Positions 1 to 9,389 are shown, counted from the first letter of the stretch. The stretch is 34,127 nt of DNA from JAQXDR01 sp038138625 (GCA_038138625.1 JAYQEA010000035.1:1-34127); one strand, 5' to 3'. The notes: generated from the letters alone by a model not told the origin. Numbers and translations are program-made.

Positions 1-18
1 TTCGACCTTTAATAGGGG

Positions 19-573
19 TTATTTCGGGCTGCGTTTGGCCAGGATACGTTGCAGTGTGCGACGGTGCATGTTCAGCCTGCGGGCGGTTTCAGATACATTG
101 CGGTCACAAAGTTCGTACACCCTTTGAATATGTTCCCACCTGACCCGGTCGGCGCTCATCGGGTTTTCTGGCGGTGGCGGCAGGTCATCTGGCTTGGCCA
201 AAAGAGCATTTGTGATGTCATTCGCGTCCGCCGGTTTGGACAGATAATCGGTGGCGCCAATCTTTACGGCTGCTACAGCTGTGGCGATTGCGCCATAGCC
301 TGTTAACACCACAATACGGCTGTCGGGGCGTTTTTCACGCAGCACTTCGACCACGTCCAGCCCGTTCCCATCCTCAAGCCGCAGGTCCACCACAGCGTAT
401 GCAGGCGGGCGTGCCGTGGCGATAGCTTTACCAGCCGCGACGGATCCACCTGTTTCCACTTCAAATCCGCGTTTCTCCATGGCCTTGGCCAAACGCTTCA
501 GAAACGGTTCGTCGTCATCTACGAGAAGCAGAGACCTGTCTGCTCCCAGTTCTTGCACGTTGCGCTCTGCCAC
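19..573 (-). CDS. regA: Redox response regulator RegA/PrrA/ActR family
   Basis: This 184-residue protein is the DNA-binding response regulator of the RegB/RegA (PrrBA, ActSR) two-component system, which in alphaproteobacteria controls respiration, photosynthesis, carbon and nitrogen fixation genes in response to redox state. The receiver domain spans about residues 14-125, with acidic residues DDD at 19-21, the phospho-acceptor D63 (VVDLR) and K113 (LSKPAD). A proline linker (PPPPEN, about 132-137) leads to a Fis-like helix-turn-helix at about 150-180 (SETARRLNMHRRTLQRI). Length and architecture match the family exactly. It lies downstream of senC on the same strand with an 82-base gap, the usual senC-regA order, and its sensor regB is divergent. 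Identity is very secure. Confidence 0.97.
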   Translation of the reverse strand: MAERNVQELGADRSLLLVDDDEPFLKRLAKAMEKRGFEVETGGSVAAGKAIATARPPAYAVVDLRLEDGNGLDVVEVLREKRPDSRIVVLTGYGAIATAVAAVKIGATDYLSKPADANDITNALLAKPDDLPPPPENPMSADRVRWEHIQRVYELCDRNVSETARRLNMHRRTLQRILAKRSPK

Positions 574-655
574 GACGTATCCTTTTTGATCGTTGGTACA
601 GTTACATATAGCGCAGGGATAAAAGCGTCAAATGATCAGTTTGAAACGCTTTTTA

Positions 656-1279
656 TCATGCGGCTTTGATGAAACATTCCATTTTATTTGCCAGTGCTTC
701 AGCACTGAGGTCGTTTCTGAAAAACTCCACGAATCCGTGGTCGGGCATGACAAGATAGCTAAAGGTCATATGGTCAACGAGGTAAAAGTCAGACCCATCA
801 TCATGTGCCCGATAGACCACGCGATATGCCTTTGCCACATCTTGGATCTGTTCGGGCGTTCCGGTTAACCCGATCATTTTTTCATGCACCAAGGAAGTGA
901 ATTCGCGTAACACGTCGGGGGTGTCGCGCTTTGGATCGACCGATACGAACACAGGGGTCACGAACCGTTCGCGTTCAGCCAGAATATCGACTGCGTCTGC
1001 ATTGCGGACAGTATCAAGCGGGCAGACATCTGGACAAAAGGTATATCCGAAATACAAAATCGAAGGCTGTGTGATCACATCCGTGTCGGTGACAGTCTCA
1101 CCGCGTGTGTTGACAAGCGTGAAAGGCCCTCCAATCGCACCGGACCCGCCAGCGACAGCGCTGGTTCTACAATCGTGAAAGGGATCCTGTCCTGCTGATT
1201 GTGAAAATGTCACATAGGCCGTTGCACCAATGAGCGCGGTGGCGGCGACAGCTGCGGATAATGCCGCAATGCGTATCAT
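656..1279 (-). CDS. senC: SenC/PrrC, SCO1-family copper chaperone
   Basis: This is a membrane-anchored thioredoxin-fold copper protein of the SCO1/SenC family, which helps assemble the CuA site of cytochrome oxidase and affects signalling to RegB in Rhodobacter. From the chosen ATG at 1279 it is 207 residues: an N-terminal membrane anchor at about residues 5-25, then the periplasmic domain with the copper ligands C82 and C86 (YTFCPDVCP) and H170 (VDHMTFSY). The frame is open further upstream to 1399, but that would overlap regB and add a non-family N-terminus; the ATG at 1279 is preceded by an AGGAAA ribosome binding site. Co-directional with regA, divergent from regB. Confidence 0.95.
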   Translation of the reverse strand: MIRIAALSAAVAATALIGATAYVTFSQSAGQDPFHDCRTSAVAGGSGAIGGPFTLVNTRGETVTDTDVITQPSILYFGYTFCPDVCPLDTVRNADAVDILAERERFVTPVFVSVDPKRDTPDVLREFTSLVHEKMIGLTGTPEQIQDVAKAYRVVYRAHDDGSDFYLVDHMTFSYLVMPDHGFVEFFRNDLSAEALANKMECFIKAA

Positions 1280-1298
1280 ACGAGTTTCCTGACTAGAT

Positions 1299-1340
1299 GG
1301 CTCTTCTTTTGTGTAACAGGTATACTTGGCAAGAAGAGCC
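1299..1340. repeat. Perfect 10-bp inverted repeat between senC and regB
   Basis: GGCTCTTCTT at 1299-1308 is the exact reverse complement of AAGAAGAGCC at 1331-1340, separated by 22 bases. It occupies most of the 72-base divergent region between the senC and regB start codons. It could be an operator read by a dimeric regulator acting on both promoters, or a hairpin in the regB leader, since the right arm ends only 11 bases before the first possible regB ATG. It does not resemble the published degenerate RegA-site consensus as I recall it. Confidence 0.6.
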
Positions 1341-1351
1341 GCAAGAGGAAA

Positions 1352-2746
1352 ATGCGCATGGCCGATCTTGATTTCGAATATATGACGGAGCGTCGCCACA
1401 ATTGGATCCGGTTGCGCACCATGATCTTGATCCGATGGATCGCCGTTGTGGGCCAGACGGCTGCCTTATTGGCGGCACATTTTCATTACGGCCTGCAGAT
1501 CGAGTTGGGGCTTTGCTATTTGGCAATCGGGATTTCTGCTATGGGGAACCTGATCGCATCATTTCTGTTTCCAGAAAACAAGCGATTATCCGAATCTGAA
1601 AATTTCATGATGGTGATGTTTGACCTGTTGCAATTGGGTTTTTTATTGTTTCTTACAGGTGGACTGCACAACCCCTTTTCATTGCTGGTGCTGGGACCTG
1701 TGACAGTGTCGGCGGCGGTTTTGTCCTTGCGATCCACTCTAATTCTTGGAACGACAGCCTTTTTGCTGGTGACGGGATTGGTATTTTATCATCTGCCGTT
1801 GAAATCCGAGATGGGATTTGTATTGCGAATACCCGATATTTTTGTTTTTGGTCAATGGCTTGCAATATCGACAGCACTTGTGTTCACATCCATCTATTCA
1901 CGGCGCACCGTGGCCGAGATGCACGCGATGAGCGACGCACTAGCAGCAACGCAAATGGCACTTGCCCGCGCCCAAAAATTAAATGATCTCGGAGGTGTGG
2001 TTGCTGCGGCTGCGCACGAGCTTGGTACGCCACTGGCCACGATAAAGCTGACAGCAGGCGAACTGCTGGATGATCTGGATGATCGGACAGACCTGCAAGA
2101 AGATGCGCGTCTGATCAGTGAACAGGCCGATCGGTGTCGCGATATCCTGCGAGGCATGGGACGTGCGGGCAAAGATGACTTACACATGCGACAGGCTCCT
2201 TTGCTAGAGGTGATCCGTGAGGCAGCAGAACCGCATGAAGATCGCGGAAAGAATATCATCATCGAAGACTGGCGGGGGTCCGAGGGCGAAAGCCAGCAAC
2301 CGCAGATTATGCGACGCCCAGAGGTTATACATGGTCTGCGGAACCTTATTCAGAATGCTGTGGATTTTTCCGAAACTACGGTATGGATCGAATCTCTTTG
2401 TACAGAAGATGTTATTTCATTGCGGATTTTGGATGATGGCTTTGGTTACCCGCCTCATCTGATTGGTCGCATCGGCGATCCCTTTATGCGCAGCAAACGC
2501 ACTGACACGGACAAAAAATCTCGTCCGGGGTATGAAGGAATGGGGCTCGGCTTGTTTATCGCCAAAACCTTGCTTGAAGGTAGTGGTGCAGAATTGAGCT
2601 TTGCAAACGGGACGGATCCTTTTGGATCTGACAGAGCACGCGTGCAAAAGAAAGGCGCAATCGTTGAAGTTGTCTGGCCCAGATCCAAGCTTATCGCTGG
2701 ACCCGATGACAGAATTGTTGGTGAAAACCGTCTGATCGAAACATAA
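1352..2746 (+). CDS. regB: Redox sensor histidine kinase RegB/PrrB/ActS
   Basis: This 464-residue membrane sensor kinase phosphorylates RegA and senses the redox state of the quinone pool and respiratory flux. About six transmembrane segments fill residues 20-185, including the conserved quinone-associated motif GGLHNPF at 103-109. The H-box AAAHELGTPLATIK places the phosphorylated histidine at H222. The redox-active cysteine known in RegB is kept as C262 (DRCRDILRGMGRAGKDD). The ATPase domain follows with an N-box (RNLIQNAVDF), DDGFG and GMGLGLFIAK. Two starts are possible, ATG 1352 or ATG 1358; the AGAGG at 1344-1348 is better spaced for 1358. It is divergent from senC-regA, the classical arrangement. 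Confidence 0.96.
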   Translation: MRMADLDFEYMTERRHNWIRLRTMILIRWIAVVGQTAALLAAHFHYGLQIELGLCYLAIGISAMGNLIASFLFPENKRLSESENFMMVMFDLLQLGFLLFLTGGLHNPFSLLVLGPVTVSAAVLSLRSTLILGTTAFLLVTGLVFYHLPLKSEMGFVLRIPDIFVFGQWLAISTALVFTSIYSRRTVAEMHAMSDALAATQMALARAQKLNDLGGVVAAAAHELGTPLATIKLTAGELLDDLDDRTDLQEDARLISEQADRCRDILRGMGRAGKDDLHMRQAPLLEVIREAAEPHEDRGKNIIIEDWRGSEGESQQPQIMRRPEVIHGLRNLIQNAVDFSETTVWIESLCTEDVISLRILDDGFGYPPHLIGRIGDPFMRSKRTDTDKKSRPGYEGMGLGLFIAKTLLEGSGAELSFANGTDPFGSDRARVQKKGAIVEVVWPRSKLIAGPDDRIVGENRLIET

Positions 2747-2823
2747 TGTTTCTAATTCAACAAAATTAACTTTCAATTAACTATCAAAGCGTCAAATAAC
2801 CCGCTACTAACAGGTAAGAGCTT

Positions 2824-4338
2824 TTGGAACTTACACTTTCAGTCTTTTTGGCAATACTTGCCGGGGCTTCCATCGCGGTGGCCCTGCTTTTGTTGTCATT
2901 GACGCATCAAAAAGCGAAATTTACGACAAAAATCGAGCGCAGCGGTTCCATTCGAATTGTTATGATGCAGGGGATCGTAACTGATATCTCGGATTTGGGT
3001 TTGATCGCCTTTGGCTTGAGAGGCGATGATGATATCGAATGGCGGGACGTATATGCTGCCTTATCCGCCCGCTTCCCCGATTTGTCGCCTACACTCCCCA
3101 TAATGTCTACGTCGTTGAATTCTGATGATGGAGCAATACTAGAGATCACGGTTCAGAAAGATCTGGTCCAGATCGACATGTGCGACACCGATGCCCATGC
3201 TGCTGACCGACATCGGGTTATTCGATTGCAGCAAGAAGTAGAATTGCTCCGGGCGGCTTTAAACTCCGCACCTGATCCTATCTGGTTTACCGGTGAAGAT
3301 GGCGAAGTGTCATGGAGCAACCCGGCATATCAGGCTCTGAGCAACGAGAGCGGGCTCCCCGTCTGCATTATGCAAAACTCCTCTCCCAGTGAAGTGCGGC
3401 GCATACGTGTGAACGAGACCGAAGAGCGATCGCGCAGATGGTTTGATTTACGCAGTGTTCCAAGGGAAAACGGTACATTGAACTATGCCACAGATGTGGA
3501 AAGTGTTGTTCAGGCGGAAATAGCTCAGAGAAATTTTGTGCAAACGCTTAGCAAAACATTTGCACATCTCCCTATTGGGTTGGCAATTTTTGATCGTGAC
3601 CGCCAATTGGCTTTGTTCAATCCCGCTTTGATTGACCTGACGGCGCTTCCGGCACAGTTTATGACCAGCCGCCCGAACTTGCTCACATTTTTTGATACGT
3701 TGCGCGAAGCCCGTATGATGCCAGAGCCAAAAAATTACTCAGGCTGGCGCGAGCAGCTGGCTGAGCTGGTCCGAGCTGCTTGCGATGACCGGTACTCGGA
3801 AACATGGACGCTACCATCTGGTTTAACCTACAAAGTTACGGGCCGTCCGCATCCTGACGGTGCCATTGCGTTTCTGATTGAAGACATAAGTGCAGAAATT
3901 TCGCTGACACGCCGTTTCCGGGCCGAGCTTAGCCAAAGTCAGGCCGCGTTGGACGCCATTGACGATGCAATCGCAGTGTTTTCGCATCTTGGTGTTTTGA
4001 CTATGAGCAACCAAGCCTATCGCAACAGCTGGGGAACGGATACTGCTGAAGCAGGGTTTCTTGATATTAATATTGTTGATGAATTGCGCCGATGGCAGGC
4101 CGCCTGTGGGCCCAGCCCGATTTGGGTCGAATTGCGCAATCAAGTTATGGGAGAGGGCAACCGAACCGCTTGGTCCGCCACAATACAGCACACGCGTTTG
4201 GGGCAATTTGACTGCTGCATTGTGCCGATTGTTGGTGGGGACACATTGCTTAGGTTCAGGGGCAAAGAACAAAGCAAAAGTGTACCGAAGGAACTTTTGC
4301 CAGATCTGAAGGCTTCCAAAACCGTACAGGTTGTCTAG
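2824..4338 (+). CDS. Membrane-anchored multi-PAS protein without kinase domain
   Basis: The 504-residue product has one N-terminal transmembrane segment (about residues 4-24), then a region of unclear fold, and three PAS-like segments at roughly 135-220, 240-350 and 370-480. The middle one (HLPIGLAIFDRDRQLALFNP) is of the PAS_7 type. No H-box, HATPase_c, GGDEF or EAL motif follows, so it is a sensor-like protein lacking an obvious output domain, reminiscent of the sensory half of DivL-type kinases. The start is a TTG at 2824, preceded by AGGTAAGAG; it is favoured because it supplies the membrane segment, and the next in-frame ATG would remove it. It lies 77 bases after regB on the same strand, so it may share its transcript. 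Its function is not known to me. Confidence 0.85.
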   Translation: MELTLSVFLAILAGASIAVALLLLSLTHQKAKFTTKIERSGSIRIVMMQGIVTDISDLGLIAFGLRGDDDIEWRDVYAALSARFPDLSPTLPIMSTSLNSDDGAILEITVQKDLVQIDMCDTDAHAADRHRVIRLQQEVELLRAALNSAPDPIWFTGEDGEVSWSNPAYQALSNESGLPVCIMQNSSPSEVRRIRVNETEERSRRWFDLRSVPRENGTLNYATDVESVVQAEIAQRNFVQTLSKTFAHLPIGLAIFDRDRQLALFNPALIDLTALPAQFMTSRPNLLTFFDTLREARMMPEPKNYSGWREQLAELVRAACDDRYSETWTLPSGLTYKVTGRPHPDGAIAFLIEDISAEISLTRRFRAELSQSQAALDAIDDAIAVFSHLGVLTMSNQAYRNSWGTDTAEAGFLDINIVDELRRWQAACGPSPIWVELRNQVMGEGNRTAWSATIQHTRLGQFDCCIVPIVGGDTLLRFRGKEQSKSVPKELLPDLKASKTVQVV

Positions 4339-4407
4339 CCTAATAATCCTTGATCAAGTCTGCGTTGGATGTCTTGCGGCTACCGTCTGCTGCGTTAATC
4401 TGGCCGG

Positions 4408-4875
4408 ATGCAGCGCAAGATGTCCTTTCAAGTTTCATCGCCCTTCAAAACCGAGATTTTGGCACACCGGCTGGGTGATGACCTCGGCGCTGGAGATTGT
4501 CTCTTGCTGTCCGGCGCCATTGGGGCTGGAAAGTCGCATTTTGCGCGTGCGCTGATACAATCGCGTTTGCCCAGACCAGAGGATATCCCGTCGCCAACGT
4601 TTACGTTGGTGCAAATCTATGACCTTGAATTTACGGAACTTTGGCATTGTGATTTATATCGTTTAAGCGATCCTTTCGAGGTTATTGAACTTGGCCTGCT
4701 CGAAGCGTTCGACGCCGCGGTATGTCTGATTGAGTGGCCCGATCGTCTGCAAGATCTATCGCCACCAGGTGCTCTGCATCTGGAAATTGTAGCAGATACC
4801 CAGAATATGTCTGAGAGAACCATCAAATTCGCGTGGCAGGATTCACGCTGGGACAAACGGATGGCTGCGCTATGA
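4408..4875 (+). CDS. tsaE: tRNA t6A37 biosynthesis ATPase TsaE
   Basis: TsaE is the small P-loop ATPase that works with TsaB and TsaD to make N6-threonylcarbamoyladenosine at position 37 of ANN-decoding tRNAs. The 155-residue product shows the Walker A GAIGAGKSHFAR at about residues 34-45, SPTFTLVQIY, and the WHCDLYRL motif typical of the family; the length is normal. Starts at 4408 (MQRKMSF) and 4420 (MSFQV) are both possible and neither has a clear ribosome binding site. It overlaps the following kinase gene by ATGA, a pairing common in proteobacteria, so the two are translationally coupled. Confidence 0.95.
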   Translation: MQRKMSFQVSSPFKTEILAHRLGDDLGAGDCLLLSGAIGAGKSHFARALIQSRLPRPEDIPSPTFTLVQIYDLEFTELWHCDLYRLSDPFEVIELGLLEAFDAAVCLIEWPDRLQDLSPPGALHLEIVADTQNMSERTIKFAWQDSRWDKRMAAL

Positions 4876-5780
4876 TTTTTGAACAAGCGCAGCCGTTTTT
4901 GCGCCGAACCGGCTGGCAACACGCAGGTGTCACCGAGCTGACGGGTGATGCGTCTTTGCGCCAGTACTGGCGCTTGTCGAAGGATGCGACTGTTTCTGTG
5001 ATTTTGATGTATGATCCGGGACACACAGCACCCCGTGTTGCGCGGATGGCCAAATTGCTTGCAGATCGTGGACTGCGGGCACCGAACGTTCTGGTATCGG
5101 ATCCGCCGTTTGCATTGGTGACAGATCTTGGGCCTCTGCGTTTGAATGACGTTTCGGAAATTCCCGTGGTTGAAACGACCGCATATGCAGCGGTTGGAGC
5201 AGCACTGGCACAATTGCAGACAGCACCTCCTCCGTTGGATCTGCCCATAGCAGACACGGATCATCTACGGGCCATTGTTGCCCCCTTTCACGACACCCGT
5301 GCGGCGCATCAAACCGCGTTGTTGAATTCCGCCTTGGCTGAATGTCTGTCGGCTTATCCTGCCGAAACAGTTATATTGCGGGATTGCCATGCCGAAAACA
5401 TAACGTGGCGCGCGGATCTTGAGGGAGTTGAAAGACTAGGGTTTCTGGATGTTCAGGATGGAATGATCGGACCTGCGGAATATGATTTGGCTTCGCTGTT
5501 AACAGATGCGCGCCGGGACGTTCGTCCAGAGGCAGAGCGCGCAGCGTTGACAGCATTTCTCGATCGCTCTGGTCGGGACGCGGCACAGACTATGGCTGCT
5601 CTGGCCGTCTTGAGCCTCCAGCGCAATTTACGCATTCTTGGCCTTTTTGCACAGTTCGCACGGGATGGGCGGACCGGATACGACAAATATGTCGGGCGCG
5701 TCAGACGGCATGTTACAAACGCCTTGCGCCACCCGGCCTGCCAACCTTTGGCCCGTGCCCTGCCAGAGTATCTGCCATGA
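4872..5780 (+). CDS. amgK: Anomeric MurNAc/GlcNAc kinase AmgK
   Basis: This 302-residue aminoglycoside-phosphotransferase-fold kinase matches AmgK, which phosphorylates N-acetylmuramic acid (and GlcNAc) at the anomeric carbon in peptidoglycan recycling. The catalytic loop reads ILRDCHAENITW (about residues 168-179), followed by the metal-binding FLDVQDGMIGPAEYDLASLL. The frame opens earlier at 4833, but the start at 4872 overlaps the tsaE stop as ATGA and gives the family-like N-terminus MIFEQAQPFL. The next gene, murU, also overlaps by ATGA; AmgK and MurU catalyse consecutive steps and bypass de novo MurA-dependent UDP-MurNAc synthesis, which confers tolerance to fosfomycin in pseudomonads. 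The assignment rests on motif and context. Confidence 0.9.
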   Translation: MIFEQAQPFLRRTGWQHAGVTELTGDASLRQYWRLSKDATVSVILMYDPGHTAPRVARMAKLLADRGLRAPNVLVSDPPFALVTDLGPLRLNDVSEIPVVETTAYAAVGAALAQLQTAPPPLDLPIADTDHLRAIVAPFHDTRAAHQTALLNSALAECLSAYPAETVILRDCHAENITWRADLEGVERLGFLDVQDGMIGPAEYDLASLLTDARRDVRPEAERAALTAFLDRSGRDAAQTMAALAVLSLQRNLRILGLFAQFARDGRTGYDKYVGRVRRHVTNALRHPACQPLARALPEYLP

Positions 5781-6454
5781 CTGCGCCACGGTCTGCACTG
5801 GTCTTCGCAGCGGGTTTGGGTACGCGCATGGGGGCGTTGTCTGCCAACCGGCCCAAACCGATGATTGCTATAGCGGGGACGACTTTGCTGGACCATGCTC
5901 TGGATATCGTCAATCAGGCCCGTCTGCAAAAGGTGGTTGTGAATACCCATTACCGTGCTGAGATGATTGAGAGCTATCTGAAAGATCGCGATGTTGAGAC
6001 ATCATACGAGGCAGATCTTTTGGAAACAGGTGGCGGGCTGCGCGCGGCGTTGCCCAAACTGGTTTCAGGGCCGGTCGTTACCTTGAACAGCGACGCGGTT
6101 TGGCGCGGAGCGAACCCTATCAACCAATTGCTCGATCAATGGTCGAACGTACAAACTGATGCGCTTTTGCTGTGCATTCCGCACCGCCGTGCGCGCGGTC
6201 ATCGCGGGGATGGGGACTTCAGACTAGAGGCCGGCCGATTAAGTCGCGGCGGCGATCTGGTATATACGGGCGCACAGATTATTGATCCCAAAGTGTTGGC
6301 GGGAATCCCTGACAGGGTGTTTTCGTTAAACCTCGCGTGGGATCGCGCGGCACAAAACGGTCGGCTCCATGGGCTGATATACACTGGTGAGTGGTGTGAT
6401 GTTGGACGTCCCGAGAACATATCTTTGGCAGAGGATCTTTTGAGCAATGTTTGA
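5777..6454 (+). CDS. murU: MurNAc-1-phosphate uridylyltransferase MurU
   Basis: This 225-residue nucleotidyltransferase couples MurNAc-1-phosphate to UTP giving UDP-MurNAc, the step after AmgK in the recycling pathway. The N-terminal signature AAGLGTRMGALSANRPKPM (about residues 11-29) holds the nucleotide-binding loop and catalytic lysine; ETGGGLRAALP and LNSDAVW are the sugar/metal-binding motifs. Length is normal for short-form MurU/RmlA-like enzymes without a hexapeptide tail. It overlaps amgK by four bases and addB by eight, so it sits inside one tightly packed transcript. A generic sugar-1-phosphate nucleotidyltransferase is the alternative, but adjacency to amgK makes MurU much more likely. 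Confidence 0.9.
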   Translation: MTAPRSALVFAAGLGTRMGALSANRPKPMIAIAGTTLLDHALDIVNQARLQKVVVNTHYRAEMIESYLKDRDVETSYEADLLETGGGLRAALPKLVSGPVVTLNSDAVWRGANPINQLLDQWSNVQTDALLLCIPHRRARGHRGDGDFRLEAGRLSRGGDLVYTGAQIIDPKVLAGIPDRVFSLNLAWDRAAQNGRLHGLIYTGEWCDVGRPENISLAEDLLSNV

Positions 6455-9389
6455 AGCCAGCTCTCAGCCAAGGGTCTTTGCCCTGCCTTGTGGCGTCGAT
6501 GTCGCCGCCAGTGTTATGGCGGGTATCAAGCTGCGCCTCGCCGACGCGTCACCCGAAGCCTTAGCGCGGGTGGAAGTGATCGTGAACTCCGACCGGATGG
6601 CACGCCGTTTACGCAAAGCGTTCGAGGCAGGTTCGCCGGGTTTTCTGCCGCGCATCCGAACGGTTGACTCCTGTGCAGACCCACGGGATCTGGCGGGTAT
6701 GGCTTCGCGTATACCGGGGATGCGACGACGTTTGGAATTGATGCAGCTGGTGGCAGGGCTGCTAGATGCCGAGCCAACACTGGCCCCTAGGGCTGCCCTT
6801 TTTGATTTGGCGGACAGTGTCGCGCGCCTGCAAGAGGAAATGGTTGATGAGGACGTCGCACTGGAGCGTCTTGAAGCGCTTGATCCCAACGATCAGTCCG
6901 GACATTGGACGCGGACCTTACAATTCCTTCGCATCATCGGACCATTCCTGACGCCGGATCAAAGGGCACCTGATCCGGCAACCCATAGACGTAGCGCGAT
7001 CGAGGCACGAATTTCACGCTGGAAGACGACGCCTCCGTCGCATCCTATTATTGTTGCTGGGTCGACAGGCTCACGAGGCACAACGCGTCTTTTGATGGAG
7101 GCCGTCGCGCGGCTGCCGCAAGGGGCAGTGATTTTGCCGGGTGTGGACCGGCATATGCCGGATATGGTTTGGCAGTCTCTCGATGATCCCCTTACGGGGG
7201 AGGATCATCCACAATACCGATTTGCCCGTCTATGTTCTGATTTGGGTCTTGCTCCGTGCGCTTTACCGGACTGGATATCCACAAAGCCGCAGGCAATGGC
7301 GCGCAATGCGGTGCTGTCGCTGGCTCTGCGTCCTGCACCTGTGACCGATCAATGGTTGCGCGATGGTCCGTCATTACCGGATCTGAGGGACTGTCTGCGT
7401 GATGTAACCTTGATCGAGGCACCGACACCGAGGGATGAGGCGCTGGCTATTGCCTTGCGACTTCGCGAGGCTGCGGTCCGAGGTGAAACGGCAGCCCTTG
7501 TGACGCCCGATCGGGGACTTGCCCGTCGGGTAACGGCTGCCTTGGATCGTTGGCGGATCACGCCAGATGATAGCGCGGGTCTGAGGCTTCACCTGACGGC
7601 TCCGGGGCGGCTTATGCGTCAGGTGGCTGCATTATTGTATGTGCCAATAACCGCAGAAACGTTGATTGCTCTCCTGAAACATCCCTTGACGCACAGCGGT
7701 GCGGATCGTGGACCGCATCTTTTGTTCACCAGAGAGCTTGAGTTGCATATCCGACGGAATGGCATGCCCTATCCCACGCCGCAACGTTTGCAAGACTGGG
7801 CAACCGGTCGCAAAGATGGCGAGGAATTGCAGCAATGGGTTGCGTGGTTGTGCGCATTGATCCTGCCGGTGGACACATCGCATCCACGGATGATTTCTGA
7901 TTGGATAGAGATTCACCTTAACCGTCTGGCGTCTGTTGTAGCAGGTTCTTCGGACGGGGCGGGGACGGATGGATTGTGGGAAGGTGATGCTGGACGTGCC
8001 CTTAGGTTGCTGTCTGACACCTTGCAAACTCAAGCAGTCTATGGAGGGGCACTGGGGGCGAGTGATTACGACGCTTTGATCACGACGCTCATGCGGGGTG
8101 AGGAGCTGCGCGAGGACGTTGAAGCGCACCCGCGTATTTTCATCTGGGGCACGATCGAGGTCCGGGCTATGGGATTGGATCTTATGATCCTTGGAAGCCT
8201 GAATGAAGGCACATGGCCTGCGCCGCCCCCTCCGGACCCGTGGTTGAACCGGCGTATGCGGGCTGATATCGGCCTGTTGGTACCCGAGCGCCAAATTGGC
8301 CTGTCAGCACATGATTTCCAGCAGGCCGCTGCTGCGCCAACTGTTTGGTTCACCCGTGCCCAACGGAATGATGAGGCAGAAACTGTGCCGGCACGATGGC
8401 TTAACCGATTGACAAACCTTGCTTCGGGTTTGCCGGATCGGCATGGTCCCGAAGCATTGAGTAAAATGCGGGATCGCGGTGCGTATTGGCTGGCGATGGC
8501 CCGCGGGCTGGATCAGCCAATTGCAGCGCCCCCGGCACCGCGTCCGTCCCCCGTCCCGCCGGTTATGAACCGTCCACAAAAAATGTCGGTCACGGAAATC
8601 CGCCGACTGATCCGCGATCCCTACTCAATTTATGCCCGTCATGTGCTGCGTCTGCGGCCGCTGAACCCGCTGCAGCATGTGCCAGATGCGTTGTTGCGTG
8701 GTATTGTTTTGCATGAAATTATGGAACGCTTCATAAAACCTGCCCCAACAGGGCCTGCTATATTGTCACATCAAGCACTGATGGATCTGACGACCGAGGT
8801 TGTGACGCGCATGGTAGACTGGCCCGCCGTGCGTCCGCTTTGGCAGGCGCGGATCATTCAGATTGCTGACGGTTTTCTGCATGACGAGGCCACCCGCCAG
8901 GCCATGGCCCAGCCTGTCTTGTTCGAACGGTTAGGTAAGCTGGTCTTGCCTGACCTCGGGTTTACCCTGACTGGAAAGGCGGACCGCATTGATCTGGACC
9001 GTGCGGGTCGGGCTATCTTGTATGATTACAAAACCAGTAAGCCGCCATCTCAAAACCAACAGAAGACGTTTGAAAAACAACTGTTGCTAGAGGCTGTTAT
9101 GGTGGAAGAGGGCGGCTTTGCCGATATCGGACCTGTCTGTGTTGCAGCGGCATGGTTTTTGGGTCTGGATCGCGAGTTGAATAAAGTTGCCGCGCCTTTG
9201 GACGTCCAACCGGTGGCGGAGGTCCGCGAAGGCTTGTCCATGTTAATTGCCGCGTATCAAGACCCCTCGCGTGGATATCCTGCCAGAAATGCAGTTTTCA
9301 AGGATAATGAGGCGGGAGATTACGACCATCTGTCACGGTTTGGAGAATGGGATCAAAGCGCGCCTCCGGTCAAACAGGTGCTGAAATGA
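6447..9389 (+). CDS. addB: Double-strand break repair protein AddB (alphaproteobacterial type)
   Basis: AddB is the second subunit of the AddAB helicase-nuclease, which processes double-strand breaks to load RecA. The 980-residue protein has the degenerate helicase N-terminus typical of alphaproteobacterial AddB and a C-terminal PD-(D/E)xK nuclease domain with GKADRIDLDRAGRAILYDYK, where D and the YDYKTSKPP lysine are catalytic. The SIYARHVLRLRPLNPL segment marks the start of the nuclease domain; the cysteines that bind an iron-sulfur cluster in Bacillus AddB are not evident there. The start overlaps murU by eight bases, and its stop overlaps the addA start as ATGA. Confidence 0.95.
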   Translation: MFEASSQPRVFALPCGVDVAASVMAGIKLRLADASPEALARVEVIVNSDRMARRLRKAFEAGSPGFLPRIRTVDSCADPRDLAGMASRIPGMRRRLELMQLVAGLLDAEPTLAPRAALFDLADSVARLQEEMVDEDVALERLEALDPNDQSGHWTRTLQFLRIIGPFLTPDQRAPDPATHRRSAIEARISRWKTTPPSHPIIVAGSTGSRGTTRLLMEAVARLPQGAVILPGVDRHMPDMVWQSLDDPLTGEDHPQYRFARLCSDLGLAPCALPDWISTKPQAMARNAVLSLALRPAPVTDQWLRDGPSLPDLRDCLRDVTLIEAPTPRDEALAIALRLREAAVRGETAALVTPDRGLARRVTAALDRWRITPDDSAGLRLHLTAPGRLMRQVAALLYVPITAETLIALLKHPLTHSGADRGPHLLFTRELELHIRRNGMPYPTPQRLQDWATGRKDGEELQQWVAWLCALILPVDTSHPRMISDWIEIHLNRLASVVAGSSDGAGTDGLWEGDAGRALRLLSDTLQTQAVYGGALGASDYDALITTLMRGEELREDVEAHPRIFIWGTIEVRAMGLDLMILGSLNEGTWPAPPPPDPWLNRRMRADIGLLVPERQIGLSAHDFQQAAAAPTVWFTRAQRNDEAETVPARWLNRLTNLASGLPDRHGPEALSKMRDRGAYWLAMARGLDQPIAAPPAPRPSPVPPVMNRPQKMSVTEIRRLIRDPYSIYARHVLRLRPLNPLQHVPDALLRGIVLHEIMERFIKPAPTGPAILSHQALMDLTTEVVTRMVDWPAVRPLWQARIIQIADGFLHDEATRQAMAQPVLFERLGKLVLPDLGFTLTGKADRIDLDRAGRAILYDYKTSKPPSQNQQKTFEKQLLLEAVMVEEGGFADIGPVCVAAAWFLGLDRELNKVAAPLDVQPVAEVREGLSMLIAAYQDPSRGYPARNAVFKDNEAGDYDHLSRFGEWDQSAPPVKQVLK

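Noticed and set aside
7632..8294. 220-codon minus-strand open frame inside addB
   Set aside because: Lies wholly within addB and has an unlikely composition.
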